From Streptomyces cinnamoneus (GTDB lineage: Bacteria > Actinomycetota > Actinomycetes > Streptomycetales > Streptomycetaceae), in the NCBI RefSeq assembly GCF_014650495.1, contig NZ_BMVB01000012.1, positions 62,001-126,000 of the forward strand: 64,000 nt of DNA. The letters are read 5' to 3'. Shown in pieces: positions 54,241-63,238 of this stretch (positions are counted from its first letter, which is position 1; each line of letters begins with the position of its first letter). Position numbers and translations under genes: made by a program. The notes below the pieces were generated by a model that did no database searches, was not told the DNA's origin, and saw nothing but the letters and a program-made list of their open reading frames with translations.

Positions 54241-55284
54241 ATGCGGAGCGCGCTGACACAGGCCGTGCGGGCCACGGCCGGACTGATATTCGTCGCAGCC
54301 ACCGTGGCCTGCGTTTGGGAGCTCGCGAACGGGAAAGCGCCCGTTCCGCACACCGGGGTGCTGACGTGTGTCTGGGCAGCAGCACTCTTATCCATGGCGC
54401 GGCCCGTGTTGCTGCTGGTGTACCGGCGGGAAGGGCGTCGCCGGCACCGAAAGCGCCTGCACCACGACTCCGCCGCAGGCGTACCGCTGGAGAAGGACCT
54501 GAGCCGGCAAGCCCGGAGACGGCAGGAGCGGTTCGAGGAACTGCCCTCGTCCTCCGGCCCGGAGGGGTGGGTCAAGGCGCGGCAGGTCGCCATATGGGCG
54601 CTGGTGCTGCTGTGCTCCCTGACCGCCGCCACCTCCTCGTTCGGCCCTCCGGACCCGCCCGACACACAGGTCGCCGCGCTGCACGCGGCAGGTGCCGGCG
54701 TCTCCACCGCCACCATCGCGGAGAAGCCCCGGATCACACACCTGCACCACGGCGACGAGGACGACGAACGCATCGTCACCGGATACACCGCTGACCTGGT
54801 GCTCTCCGTACACGGTGGCCCCGACCGTCTGACAGCACCGGACACGTACACCCCACGCGAACCCCACACGGGCCAGGAAGTCGCCGTCCTGTGGGCTCCG
54901 GACGACCTCTCGCTGGGCGGTCACGTCGGCGGCCGCCAGGAGCTGCTGCGGTACGCGGCCGGGGACTGGGGCGATCCGGTGACGGACACGGTCATGCAGT
55001 GGGTACCGTGGGTGCTCTTCGCGATCGGCGTACTCGCGCTCGGGCTGCCGTTCTCCCTGATCCCGTACGGGAAGCTGCAGCGCCAACTCGCCTGGTCCCC
55101 CGTGGCACAGACGGCCCACGCCGCCGCGGCCCTCGTCCTGGCCGTCGGCGTGACACCCGACCTGGCCGGCTGCAGCGCCTCGGGGATAACGGCGGTGTGC
55201 GCCGCGCTGGCGCCGTTCGTCCTCCCGGTGACGTACTTCTGCACCGGCGGCTGGGCCCTGTCGCGGATGCCGAGCGTGGAGTGA
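54241..55284 (+). CDS. Membrane protein of unknown function
   Basis: 347 residues; AAGAGGGGGGACG precedes ATG 54241. Two N-terminal membrane helices (TAGLIFVAATVACVWELA; LTCVWAAALLSMARPVLLLV), a basic cytoplasmic loop, a third helix at about 120, an extracellular domain of about 100 residues (HLHHGDEDDERIVTGYTADL), and three C-terminal helices. The architecture resembles a surface-exposed small domain held by helices, as in the unknown proteins at 59327 and 60523. No catalytic motif seen. Confidence 0.6.
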   Translation: MRSALTQAVRATAGLIFVAATVACVWELANGKAPVPHTGVLTCVWAAALLSMARPVLLLVYRREGRRRHRKRLHHDSAAGVPLEKDLSRQARRRQERFEELPSSSGPEGWVKARQVAIWALVLLCSLTAATSSFGPPDPPDTQVAALHAAGAGVSTATIAEKPRITHLHHGDEDDERIVTGYTADLVLSVHGGPDRLTAPDTYTPREPHTGQEVAVLWAPDDLSLGGHVGGRQELLRYAAGDWGDPVTDTVMQWVPWVLFAIGVLALGLPFSLIPYGKLQRQLAWSPVAQTAHAAAALVLAVGVTPDLAGCSASGITAVCAALAPFVLPVTYFCTGGWALSRMPSVE

Positions 55285-55378
55285 CCGCCCGCAGCCGGGT
55301 TGGCAAGCTCCATGCCCGGGCTGCGAAAGTCGTCGGCGCGTCGTAGGCCATAGCCACTCGTGAACGGCCTGGCGGTGC

Positions 55379-56527
55379 TCATGCCCCGACGGGTTCGGCC
55401 GTCCCGGCTCGGTGCTGGGCGGCGGCCAGTACGGGATAGTCGGTGTATCCGCTCTCTCCGCCCGTATACATCAGGCCCTTCTCCCGCACCGGGTTGAGCG
55501 GTGCGCCGATGCGCATGCGTTCGACCAGGTCGGGGTTGGCCAGGAAGGAACGGCCGAGCGAGATCAGGTCGGCTCCCGCGGCGAGCAGCCGCTCGCCCTC
55601 GTGCCTGCCGCCGTCGGCGGGCAGCGGTCCTCCCCACCCCAGCACCGGATTGGCGATCAACGTGCCCGTCCAGTTCTTGCGGATGTCCTGGAAGAGGGGC
55701 TGGTCCGGGTCGGCGAACACGACGTGCAGATAGGCCAGGCCGGCATCGGCCAGTGTGGCGACGAGCGCCGGGTAGATGCTCTCGGTGTCGCCCTCCTCTA
55801 TGCCGTTGACGGTGAGCCCCGGCGCGATCCGCACACCTACCCGCTCGGGGCCGATCGCGTCGGCGACGGCTCGTACCACCTCGACGACGAACCGGATGCG
55901 CCCGGCCACCGAGCCGCCGTAGGCGTCGGTGCGGTGGTTGGTGCCCTTGGCAAGGAACTGGTGCAGCAGATAGCCGTTGGCGGCGTGCACTTCCACGCCT
56001 TCGAAGCCCGCGTCGACGGCTCGCCGGGCCGCCGCGGCGAAGTCGGCCACGGTGGAGTCGATCTCGTCGACGGTCATCTCACGGGGCACGACGGCGACCT
56101 GGTGTCCGCTGGGCGTGAAGATCGTCTCCGGGAGCGGGACCGGCGAGGGTGCGACCGGCGTGTGCCCGCTGTTGTCGGGGTGGCCGACCCGGCCACCGTG
56201 CTGCAACTGCAGGAACATCCGGCCACCGGCGGTGCGCACGGCGTCGGTGACGCGTCGCCATCCGGCCACGTGCTCCTCGTTGTGGATCGCGGTGATGTTG
56301 GGGTAGGTCTGCCCCACGGCGTTCGGCGTGGAGGCCTCGGCGATGATCAGCCCCGCGGAGGCGCGCTGGGCGTAGTACGTAGCCATGATCGGCTGCGGGA
56401 CGCCGTCGGCCGTAGCGCGGTTGCGGGTCATCGGCGCCATCACCAGGCGGTTCGGCAGGCCCAAGGCGCCGAGGCGGGCGGGCTCGAAGAGGCGGGAGGG
56501 ACGGGAGTCAACTGGTGCGTTCGTCAT
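55379..56527 (-). CDS. Old yellow enzyme-family flavin ene-reductase
   Basis: 382 residues. FMN-binding TIM barrel with LPNRLVMAPMTRNRATADGV at the start, MFLQLQHGGRVGHPDNSGHT, and the active-site block FEGVEVHAANGYLLHQFLAK (the His-Asn pair that binds the substrate carbonyl) followed by NHRTDAYGGSVAGRIRFVVE. C-terminal ISLGRSFLANPDLVERMRIG binds FMN phosphate. It reduces activated alkenes with NADPH. Divergent from a MerR regulator; small palindrome between them. Confidence 0.9.
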   Translation of the reverse strand: MTNAPVDSRPSRLFEPARLGALGLPNRLVMAPMTRNRATADGVPQPIMATYYAQRASAGLIIAEASTPNAVGQTYPNITAIHNEEHVAGWRRVTDAVRTAGGRMFLQLQHGGRVGHPDNSGHTPVAPSPVPLPETIFTPSGHQVAVVPREMTVDEIDSTVADFAAAARRAVDAGFEGVEVHAANGYLLHQFLAKGTNHRTDAYGGSVAGRIRFVVEVVRAVADAIGPERVGVRIAPGLTVNGIEEGDTESIYPALVATLADAGLAYLHVVFADPDQPLFQDIRKNWTGTLIANPVLGWGGPLPADGGRHEGERLLAAGADLISLGRSFLANPDLVERMRIGAPLNPVREKGLMYTGGESGYTDYPVLAAAQHRAGTAEPVGA

Positions 56528-56544
56528 GCCGGTACGGTAGAAAG

Positions 56545-56558
56545 TGACATCGGTGTCA
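56545..56558. promoter_or_regulatory. MerR-type operator in OYE/MerR promoter
   Basis: TGACATCGGTGTCA, a TGACA-N4-TGTCA dyad 18 bp upstream of the OYE start and 34 bp from the MerR start. Confidence 0.45.
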
Positions 56559-56591
56559 GGTTCAAGTCCTGAGTCGGCATGCGAGGTGGGA

Positions 56592-56975
56592 ATGCGGATC
56601 GGTGAACTGGCTCGGCGCAGTGGGGTGAGCGAGCGTTCGCTGCGCTATTACGAGACGCAGGGGCTGTTGAGGGCCGAGCGTACTCCGGGTGGCCAACGGC
56701 ACTACGGCGAGTGGGCGGTCGACCGGGTCATCCGCATCCAGGCGCTCTACGCCGCGGGGTTGAACAGCAAGAAGATCGCGCAGTTGCTCCCCTGCATGCG
56801 TGATGCGGACGGCGCCCCGAACGAGATGGCCACGCCACTGCTGGTCGACGAACTCACCGCGGAACGCGACCGCATCAATCGAATGATCAACGACCTGATC
56901 CGCTCCCGCGACGTCTTGGACGACGTCATCGACACGGCCTCGGCCGGAGTGCACGCCTCCGCCATCTCACCGTGA
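56592..56975 (+). CDS. MerR-family transcriptional regulator
   Basis: 127 residues from ATG 56592 with AGGTGGG upstream. MerR DNA-binding domain: MRIGELARRSGVSERSLRYY, ETQGLLRAERTPGGQRHYGE, followed by a long coiled dimerisation helix (DELTAERDRINRMINDLIRS). No metal-binding cysteine pattern, so it belongs to the organic or redox-sensing branch. Probably controls the divergent ene-reductase. Confidence 0.88.
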   Translation: MRIGELARRSGVSERSLRYYETQGLLRAERTPGGQRHYGEWAVDRVIRIQALYAAGLNSKKIAQLLPCMRDADGAPNEMATPLLVDELTAERDRINRMINDLIRSRDVLDDVIDTASAGVHASAISP

Positions 56976-57099
56976 CCGCATCTCGGTGAGCTTGGCCGCT
57001 TGCCCCCGGCCATCCGGAGCGTGATGTCGAAAGACGCCGCACGGCTCCGACTCCCTGTCGAGGCGCCCCCGGGCGGAACCCGACACAAGGAGCAAGGAC

Positions 57100-57468
57100 A
57101 TGAAGTACCTCCTGATCATGCAGGTCAACCAGGAGATCCTCGACGCCCTCCCGGAGGACGAGCGGAAGCTCATCATGGACGGCCACGGCGAGTTCATGAA
57201 GACCGTCCAGGACTCGGGGGAGTTCATCCTCACCCAGGCGCTCGCCGCCCCGGCGAACTCGACCGTCGTCACCGGCACCGGCGGCACGCCCACGGTCACC
57301 GACGGGCCGTTCATGGAGGCCAAGGAGTTCATGGGCGGCTTCTACCTGATCGACTGCGAGAGCAAGGAGCGCGCGATCGAGATCGCCAAGCTCATCCCGG
57401 ACACCCGGATCAAGGGTCTGTCGATCGAGATCCGCCCGGCGATGTTCACCTGCGGGGCCGATCTGTGA
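57100..57468 (+). CDS. DGPF-motif YCII-related protein
   Basis: 122 residues. MKYLLIMQVNQEILDALPED is the YCII/DGPF start, and the diagnostic motif sits in VTDGPFMEAKEFMGGFYLID. A ribosome binding site (AAGGAGCAAGG) precedes ATG 57100. These small alpha-beta dimers are characteristic partners of ECF42 sigma factors, and the sigma gene follows 10 bp later. Role likely sensory or catalytic; not established. Confidence 0.88.
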   Translation: MKYLLIMQVNQEILDALPEDERKLIMDGHGEFMKTVQDSGEFILTQALAAPANSTVVTGTGGTPTVTDGPFMEAKEFMGGFYLIDCESKERAIEIAKLIPDTRIKGLSIEIRPAMFTCGADL

Positions 57469-57478
57469 GCGGTCGCCC

Positions 57479-58660
57479 GTGAGCGAGGAGATCGAGGACC
57501 TGCTGCGCGACCTGGCGCCGCGGGTCCTCGGCACGCTCGTCCGCCGGCACGGGCAGTTCGAGGCCTGCGAGGACGCCGTCCAGGAGGCGCTGCTCGCGGC
57601 GTCGGTGCAGTGGCCGGAGCAGGGTGTGCCGAGCAGGCCCGCGGGCTGGCTGGTCACGGTCGCCGGCCGCAGGCTGACCGACCACTGGCGCAGCGAGGCG
57701 GCACGCCGGGAGCGCGAACTCACCGTCAGCATGGAGCCGCCGCCGCACGACGACCCGTCCCGGCACGTCGACGACACGCTGCGCCTGCTGTTCCTGTGCT
57801 GCCATCCGAAGCTGTCGGCGCCCTCGCAGGTGGCGCTGACGCTGCGGGCGGTCGGCGGCCTCACCACGGCCCAGATCGCGCATGCGTTCCTGGTACCGGA
57901 GGCCACCATGGCGCAGCGGATCAGCCGGGCGAAGCAGACGATCAAGGGCGCCGGTTTCCCGGACAGCCCCGAGCGGCTGCCGGCGGTGCTGCAGGTGCTG
58001 TACCTGATCTTCAACGAGGGCTACACCGCCACCTCCGGGCCCGACCTGCAACGGGTCGAGCTGGCCACGGAGGCCATCCGGCTCGCGCGCGAGGTGCACC
58101 GGCTGCTGCCGGACGACGGCGAGGTCGCCGGGCTGCTCGCGCTGATGCTGCTCACCGACGCCCGGCGGCTGGCCCGCAGCGCGGACGGCGCTCTGGTGCC
58201 GCTCGCCGAGCAGGACCGCGGCCTCTGGGACCGCGCGCGGATCGAGGAGGGCGTCGCGTTGGTCTCCGGCACCCTGCGCAAGGGTCCTGCCGGGCCGTAC
58301 CTTCTGCAGGCCACGATCGCCGCGATCCACGACGAGGCGCCGTCCACCGAGGAGACGGACTGGGCCGAGGTACTGATCCTCTACAAGATCCTGGACCGCA
58401 CCGCGCCGAACCCGATGGTCACCCTGAACCGCGCGATCGCGACCGCGATGGTGCACGGCCCGGCCGAGGGGCTGGCCCTGCTCGCCACGCTCGACGGCGA
58501 CAAGCGGGTCGCCGGCCACCACCGGCTGCACGCGGTGCGCGGGCACCTGCTCGACCTGGCCGGGGAGCACGATCGGGCCCGCGAGCACTACCGGCGGGCC
58601 GCGAGGCTCACGTTGAGCCTGCCGGAGCGGGAGTACCTGCTGCGCAGGGCCTCGCGGTGA
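57479..58660 (+). CDS. ECF42-type RNA polymerase sigma factor with C-terminal TPR-like extension
   Basis: 393 residues. Sigma-2 region: LVRRHGQFEACEDAVQEALL; sigma-4: LTLRAVGGLTTAQIAHAFLV, PEATMAQRISRAKQTIKGAG. Then a DUF6596-type extension: LYLIFNEGYTATSGPDLQRV, IRLAREVHRLLPDDGEVAGL and helix pairs to the end (EHDRAREHYRRAARLTLSLP). This long C-terminus, typical of ECF42, replaces an anti-sigma factor in control. GTG 57479 starts 10 bp after the DGPF gene. The 3' end overlaps the convergent lipoprotein gene by 53 bp. Confidence 0.9.
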   Translation: MSEEIEDLLRDLAPRVLGTLVRRHGQFEACEDAVQEALLAASVQWPEQGVPSRPAGWLVTVAGRRLTDHWRSEAARRERELTVSMEPPPHDDPSRHVDDTLRLLFLCCHPKLSAPSQVALTLRAVGGLTTAQIAHAFLVPEATMAQRISRAKQTIKGAGFPDSPERLPAVLQVLYLIFNEGYTATSGPDLQRVELATEAIRLAREVHRLLPDDGEVAGLLALMLLTDARRLARSADGALVPLAEQDRGLWDRARIEEGVALVSGTLRKGPAGPYLLQATIAAIHDEAPSTEETDWAEVLILYKILDRTAPNPMVTLNRAIATAMVHGPAEGLALLATLDGDKRVAGHHRLHAVRGHLLDLAGEHDRAREHYRRAARLTLSLPEREYLLRRASR

Positions 58661-59330
58661 GTGCACGGGCACGGGCTGTCCATGCGGCCGCAGGTCCTCC
58701 GATGTCGGCCCGCTTCGGGTTGTCGTGGGCGTCGTAGAGGATGACGCTGTAGCCCTCGCCTCCGGACTGGGTATGCGGTACGTGCCAGCGCAGCCGCCAG
58801 CGGCCATCGGCGCCAGCCGGCCGGCTGTTGTCGCTTCCCTGCTTCGCGGGAGCCGGTCCCGGTCCCGGTCCTGGTCCCGGCGATGCGTCATCCGAGCTCT
58901 GGGGCGTGAGCACGACCCGGTACGTGCAGATCTGCCGGACCGTGTAGGCACGTCCCTCGACCGTCAGGCCCCCATGAGGCGCTACGGTCCAGTGCTGCCC
59001 GTCCCTGCGGTCGGCGGGCGTCACGCCCTCGGCCAGCACGGCGTTGCGGGACGTACCGTCCGAGTGCGCCTCCGCGTGCGCGACCGTCGCGCCCCCGGGG
59101 AGCCGTGCGATTCCGCCCCTGAGGATCCGGATGCCTTCGATTCCCGGGCTCCCGTCCTTGTCCCCGTCGTACAGCGGACCCTTGTCCGGGGGCGGAGGGG
59201 GAGCCGCTTCGATCCGGGCGGTGGGAGAAGCCGGAGAAGTCGCGCTGCCTGCCCCGGCGGTGCCGCAGCCCGTGACGACGACCAGGAGCGTACAAACGCC
59301 GACGGCGACGAAGAGTCGCTCGCACTTCAC
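58608..59330 (-). CDS. Lipoprotein of unknown function (DUF6406-like)
   Basis: 240 residues. The GTG at 59330 gives a GTGA overlap with the upstream gene's stop. Signal peptide with lipobox VVVTGCGTAG, a Pro-rich spacer (AAPPPPPDKG), then a beta-rich domain: GGIARLPGGATVAHAEAHSD, GGLTVEGRAYTVRQICTYRV VLTP. A GP-repeat linker precedes a C-terminal ~60-residue tail that overlaps the ECF42 gene antisense. Anchored to the membrane exterior; function unknown. Confidence 0.65.
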   Translation of the reverse strand: MKCERLFVAVGVCTLLVVVTGCGTAGAGSATSPASPTARIEAAPPPPPDKGPLYDGDKDGSPGIEGIRILRGGIARLPGGATVAHAEAHSDGTSRNAVLAEGVTPADRRDGQHWTVAPHGGLTVEGRAYTVRQICTYRVVLTPQSSDDASPGPGPGPGPAPAKQGSDNSRPAGADGRWRLRWHVPHTQSGGEGYSVILYDAHDNPKRADIGGPAAAWTARARALTARPCAAGTPAPAGST

Positions 59331-59971
59331 CGGTGGGACCGTCCCGCCCGACGGCGCAGTCGGCCATAGAGGATGAAGGCATCCATGGCCGCGAGCAGCC
59401 CGCCGACGGTCCAGGCATGGCCGGACGACAGCCCGTTGACGTCGTTGCTCAGCCTCGTCGCCAGCCAATCCTCCGGGTCCACCACCAGCGTCACGTGCCG
59501 CCCCGGCTCGAAGTCCTCGTCACACCCTTGCGAGTCGTCGATCCTGTAGGTCAGATTCCGCCCGGAGTCCGACCGGATGACGGTGCAGGTGTGCCCCGTA
59601 CCGTGCCTTCTGTGATAGCTGCTGATGTCGGCTATCACGGCCTCGTACCGGGTTCCGCGCTGATCCAGTACATAGTCGTCCAACGCAGGCCCGACGAAGA
59701 GGGCGAAGGTGAACCCGAGGACTGCCACACACGTGCCGGGCCCCGCACCGCACAGTGCCCCGGCCACGACCAGGACGAGCATGAGGACAACGACGCTGCC
59801 CATCAACAACAGGGTCGACCCGCCCTGGTTGAGCCACCCGCAACCCGCCAGGATCAGGGGCGTGAGGACCACAAGACCGAGGGTGACGGGCCACCTGCGC
59901 GACGCCTTGGGGCTGTTCAGCCCCACCCCCTTCATCGGCGGGCCACTCGTCTCCGTCCTCACCGGCTTCAC
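59327..59971 (-). CDS. Membrane protein with extracytoplasmic domain, unknown function
   Basis: 214 residues. Three helices (VTLGLVVLTPLILAGCGWL; LLLMGSVVVLMLVLVVAGAL; TCVAVLGFTFALFVGPALDD), then an extracytoplasmic domain (RGTRYEAVIADISSYHRRHG, HTCTVIRSDSGRNLTYRIDD) with two cysteines, and a final helix. The domain pattern resembles that of the 54241 protein. Operon with the downstream lipoprotein by 4-nt overlap. Confidence 0.6.
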   Translation of the reverse strand: MKPVRTETSGPPMKGVGLNSPKASRRWPVTLGLVVLTPLILAGCGWLNQGGSTLLLMGSVVVLMLVLVVAGALCGAGPGTCVAVLGFTFALFVGPALDDYVLDQRGTRYEAVIADISSYHRRHGTGHTCTVIRSDSGRNLTYRIDDSQGCDEDFEPGRHVTLVVDPEDWLATRLSNDVNGLSSGHAWTVGGLLAAMDAFILYGRLRRRAGRSHR

Positions 59972-59995
59972 TTCCTTCCCGGGCTGTTCGAACTT

Positions 59996-60012
59996 TTGAT
60001 CAATTTGATCAA
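59996..60012. promoter_or_regulatory. Double TTGATCAA palindrome
   Basis: TTGATCAA-T-TTGATCAA, two perfect 8-bp palindromes in tandem, 25 bp upstream of the 59971 start codon. AT-rich compared with its surroundings; candidate operator. Confidence 0.4.
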
Positions 60013-60522
60013 GGGGACATCCTCATCGACACGACGCCTGAGAAAAAATCTCGCTGGGGGCGAGCAGGGCGTACGCCGCGGGGCCTTCGTCGGGCGTCAC
60101 TCACGACCGGCCCCCGCCCCCGATCGTGTCGGCGGGTGCGAGCGTGTGCGCGAGCAACGCCGGGTGCAGGCAATACCCCTTGCGGGTGAGTCGCCCCCTC
60201 GGGGGTGATCGAACGACCCGCCACGCGCCTCGATCCCTGGCGCGCCATGGGCCGCCACCCCGCATCGAACATTCATCTGGCGATTCGCTCGGCCTCCGCT
60301 GCCGGAGGTGTGGAACCGGACGGGGCCGAGGCCATCCACGTGCAGCCACATGTGGATGAGAGAAGGTTCGGTCTCCGGGGAGTGGTGCCAGGACGTTGTC
60401 ACCTGTAGGAGGCGCCTGCCGACCAGGTTCTCAGGGCGGATCATCCGCTGATTCTTCCGCGATTGCCCTTATCGCCCGGCTTCGTCGGCGAGAGTGTGCT
60501 GTCGCAAGGCAGCGGATGGTCG
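60013..60522. other. No recognisable gene
   Basis: Short frames of shadow composition only. Contains GAAAAAATCTC at 60041-60051, unusually A-rich, perhaps the end of a transcript. Confidence 0.35.
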
Positions 60523-60972
60523 CTATCCGCAGTCGCCCAGAACGATCCCCGACCCAGCGGACGTGTACGCGGCGTACAGCTGGATCAGCTCGACCGGCAT
60601 GGTCAGCACCGTGAGCCACATGCACAGCTGCACGCCGACGTAGGTCACCAGTGGCGGCCACGTCTCCACGAGGCGGGCGCCGTACCGCCGGCGGACCTCC
60701 TTGGTGAGCAGCACGCAGATGAACAGTGTGGCTATGCCGAGGACCAGTCCGCCCCACGCGGCAGCGTATTCCGCCTTCGGGAAGGGCATGTGCCGGCATG
60801 CCTCACGCTGCCGGTCCACCCATTCATTTTCGATGTCATCGGTGCTCAGGGAAGTGACCAGACCGGCAACGCTTATGAGCGGCATCAACAATGTCGTGAT
60901 CACCATGCCGGGCGTGACGGGGCGCTGCTGCGCGGCGTCGTCGAGCACATCGGAGGCGGGAGAAGTAACCAT
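60523..60972 (-). CDS. Small membrane protein of unknown function
   Basis: 149 residues with about three membrane segments: GMVITTLLMPLISVAGLVTS, AWGGLVLGIATLFICVLLTK and a final stretch VQLCMWLTVLTMPVELIQLY. The loop between helices is acidic with cysteine (IENEWVDRQREACRHMPFPK). No ribosome binding site stands out. Function unknown. Confidence 0.55.
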   Translation of the reverse strand: MVTSPASDVLDDAAQQRPVTPGMVITTLLMPLISVAGLVTSLSTDDIENEWVDRQREACRHMPFPKAEYAAAWGGLVLGIATLFICVLLTKEVRRRYGARLVETWPPLVTYVGVQLCMWLTVLTMPVELIQLYAAYTSAGSGIVLGDCG

Positions 60973-61118
60973 CAGTACCCATTCGGTTCTGGCGGCCGCT
61001 CTACCCGGGGAATGGTCATGGGTCCGGGCAGTCCGCGGGTGGATCGTCGGTGCGCAGGTGCAGGCTCAGTTCTTTATGGCGTTGCTGATCCTCTCCTGAG
61101 CGAGCCGGACGGCGGAGC

Positions 61119-62303
61119 TCAGCTGGTGGGAGCGGGAGCAGGACGCGCGTCAGAGAGGGGGCCGGCCGGCCAGAGGGCGTCGGGGAAGACGGCCTCGTCG
61201 GAGTCGGTGTCGGGGATGAGGGTGGTGAGCATCTGCTGGGCGGTCTTCGCGTGGTCGGCGGCGCGGGGCAGCATGACGCTTTCGTAGGCGTCGAGGGCTT
61301 CGTCGATGGTGGGGTGGTCGATGACGGCTTGGGCGAGTTCGGCGCCGTCGAGCAAAGCGAGGTTGGCGCCGACGCCGACGGGCGGCATCAGGTGGGCGGC
61401 GTCGCCGAGCAGGGTGATGCCGCGTACGCGCTGCCAGGAGTGGGGGGCAGGGAGGACGTACATGGGCCGGTTGATGAAACCGCCCTCGTTGTCGCGCAGG
61501 ATGTCCAGCAGGCTCTCGTGCCAGCCCTGGTACTGGGCGAGGAGGCGTGCACGTACGGAGTCGGTGTCGGCGAGGTCGAGGCCGGTGTGCCACTCCTGGG
61601 GGCCGCGGAAGGTGATGTAGGCGCGGACGTGTCCGTTGCTGTTGCGCTGCAGCACCAGGCTGCGGCGACCCGCCTTGGCCGACATGGTGCCGCGACCGAC
61701 CAGGTGGGCGATGCCGGGGTGACGGTGGTCGACGTCGTCGAAGTGGGCTTCCACCATCGTGACGCCGGCGTAGAAGGGTTGGGCGTCGGAGAGCGCGGGG
61801 CGTACCCGGGACCAGGCACCATCGGCGCCGATGACCAGGTCGAAGTCGTCGAAGCCCTCGTCGGTGCGGTTGCGGTGGTACAGGCGCGCGGGGCCGTGGG
61901 GCAGCGGGGTGACGGCCCTTACGGAGTGGCCCCAGCGGACCGTGCCGGGGGTGAGGGAGTCCAGCAGGAGCGCGCGCAGCTGACCACGGTCGATCTCGGG
62001 CCTGCTCAGGTCGCCCTCGCCGGCCTGGTCATGGCGCATCAGGTTCGCTCGGCGGTCGTACAGGCGCCACTCCTGGCCCTCGGGCCGGGACAGGGCGAGG
62101 AACTGGTCGAACAGGCCGGCTGCGCGCAGGGCCGCCTGGCCGGTGTCTTCGTCGATGTCGAGAGTGCCGCCCTGAGAACGGGAGTGAGGAGCGGCCTCGT
62201 GCTCGAAGACCGTGACCGGCACGCCGTGCTGCTGTAAGACGCGCGCGCAGACGAGGCCGCCGAGGCCGGCACCGGCTATCGCGATGCGGGGGGTGGTGGA
62301 CAT
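61119..62303 (-). CDS. FAD-dependent aromatic monooxygenase (TetX/PHBH-like)
   Basis: 394 residues from ATG 62303 (GTG 62312 possible). The dinucleotide-binding motif is RIAIAGAGLGGLVCARVLQQ, the DG motif is DFDLVIGADGAWSRVRPALS, and the GD motif is GITLLGDAAHLMPPVGVGAN. These are the three signatures of class A flavin monooxygenases, which hydroxylate aromatics or antibiotics. Divergent from a TetR regulator, suggesting substrate-induced detoxification. Confidence 0.88.
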   Translation of the reverse strand: MSTTPRIAIAGAGLGGLVCARVLQQHGVPVTVFEHEAAPHSRSQGGTLDIDEDTGQAALRAAGLFDQFLALSRPEGQEWRLYDRRANLMRHDQAGEGDLSRPEIDRGQLRALLLDSLTPGTVRWGHSVRAVTPLPHGPARLYHRNRTDEGFDDFDLVIGADGAWSRVRPALSDAQPFYAGVTMVEAHFDDVDHRHPGIAHLVGRGTMSAKAGRRSLVLQRNSNGHVRAYITFRGPQEWHTGLDLADTDSVRARLLAQYQGWHESLLDILRDNEGGFINRPMYVLPAPHSWQRVRGITLLGDAAHLMPPVGVGANLALLDGAELAQAVIDHPTIDEALDAYESVMLPRAADHAKTAQQMLTTLIPDTDSDEAVFPDALWPAGPLSDARPAPAPTS

Positions 62304-62441
62304 GAGGGTCACGCTCCGTTCGACGGTTGAAAAGGGTGCTGGTGGTGACGTCGGTGACGCCCTGTTCCGGGCAGAGCAGCGCCTCGAGTTCCGGCAGCTG
62401 AGTGCCAGTCAGGCGTACCTGCACCACAGAAACACAGCCGC

Positions 62442-62490
62442 TCCAAAAGTACAACCGCTCTGCTTTTGGATCCGATCGCCCTTGCGATCG
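62442..62490. promoter_or_regulatory. Two inverted repeats in the monooxygenase/TetR promoter
   Basis: TCCAAAAG-N13-CTTTTGGA at 62442-62470, with CCGCTC repeated at 62438 and 62455, and CGATCGC-CCTT-GCGATCG at 62473-62490. Both are perfect; either may be the TetR site. Confidence 0.5.
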
Positions 62491-62520
62491 ACTCCCCTCG
62501 AACGAGTAGGGTGGAGCGCA

Positions 62521-63164
62521 TGGCTGAGACAACGACAGGACGCCGCGAGCGCAAGAAGGCACAGACCAGGCAGGCCCTGGCGGATGCCGCGGTGCGGCTG
62601 TTCACCGAGCGCGGCTTCGACAACGTCGGTGTACGCGAGGTGGCCGAGGCGGCCGACGTCTCGCTGAGCACGCTCTTCAAGCACTTCCCCAGTAAGGAAT
62701 CCCTCGTCTTCGACCTGGACGCGGACGTCGAGAGCGCCCTCATGGCGGCCGTTCGCGACCGGGCCCCCGGCCAGTCGGTGCTGCATGCCCTGCGCGATCA
62801 CATGGTGCGCACCCGTACCGCCGTACGGACCGACGACCCCGTGTTCGTCCTCGTCGAATCCACCCCCGCGCTGCGGGACTACGCCCGGCGCATGTGGTCG
62901 CGCCACGAGAAGGCACTGGCCACCACCCTCGCCGAGGCCACCGGGCTCACCGAGGACACCCCCGTCGTCACCGGCCTGGCACGCTTCGCCCTGGAAGCCC
63001 CCAGCATCGCCCGCGCGAGCGACGACCCGGCCCGCACCATGCGCGACTTGTTCACCCTGCTGGAACACGGCTGGGCCACTACCCCCGTGGCGCGACAGGA
63101 GGACCGCCCCGGCCGGGTACGGCGCACGGATGGGGCAGGGGTAGGGGAAGAGGGGGGCGGATGA
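62521..63164 (+). CDS. TetR-family transcriptional regulator
   Basis: 214 residues from ATG 62521 with GGTGGAG 4 nt upstream. DNA-binding domain: KKAQTRQALADAAVRLFTER, GVREVAEAADVSLSTLFKHF PSKE. The ligand domain includes QSVLHALRDHMVRTRTAVRT and ALRDYARRMWSRHEKALATT. The C-terminal ~25 residues are Arg/Gly-rich and probably disordered. Likely represses the divergent monooxygenase gene. Confidence 0.88.
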
Positions 63165-63238
63165 CGGCCCCCAGGGCCTGAGCCGGCCGTCGGCTGTCGT
63201 GCGCCGGCCCAGGCCCGGTTCGCCTCGTGGCTACCGAG

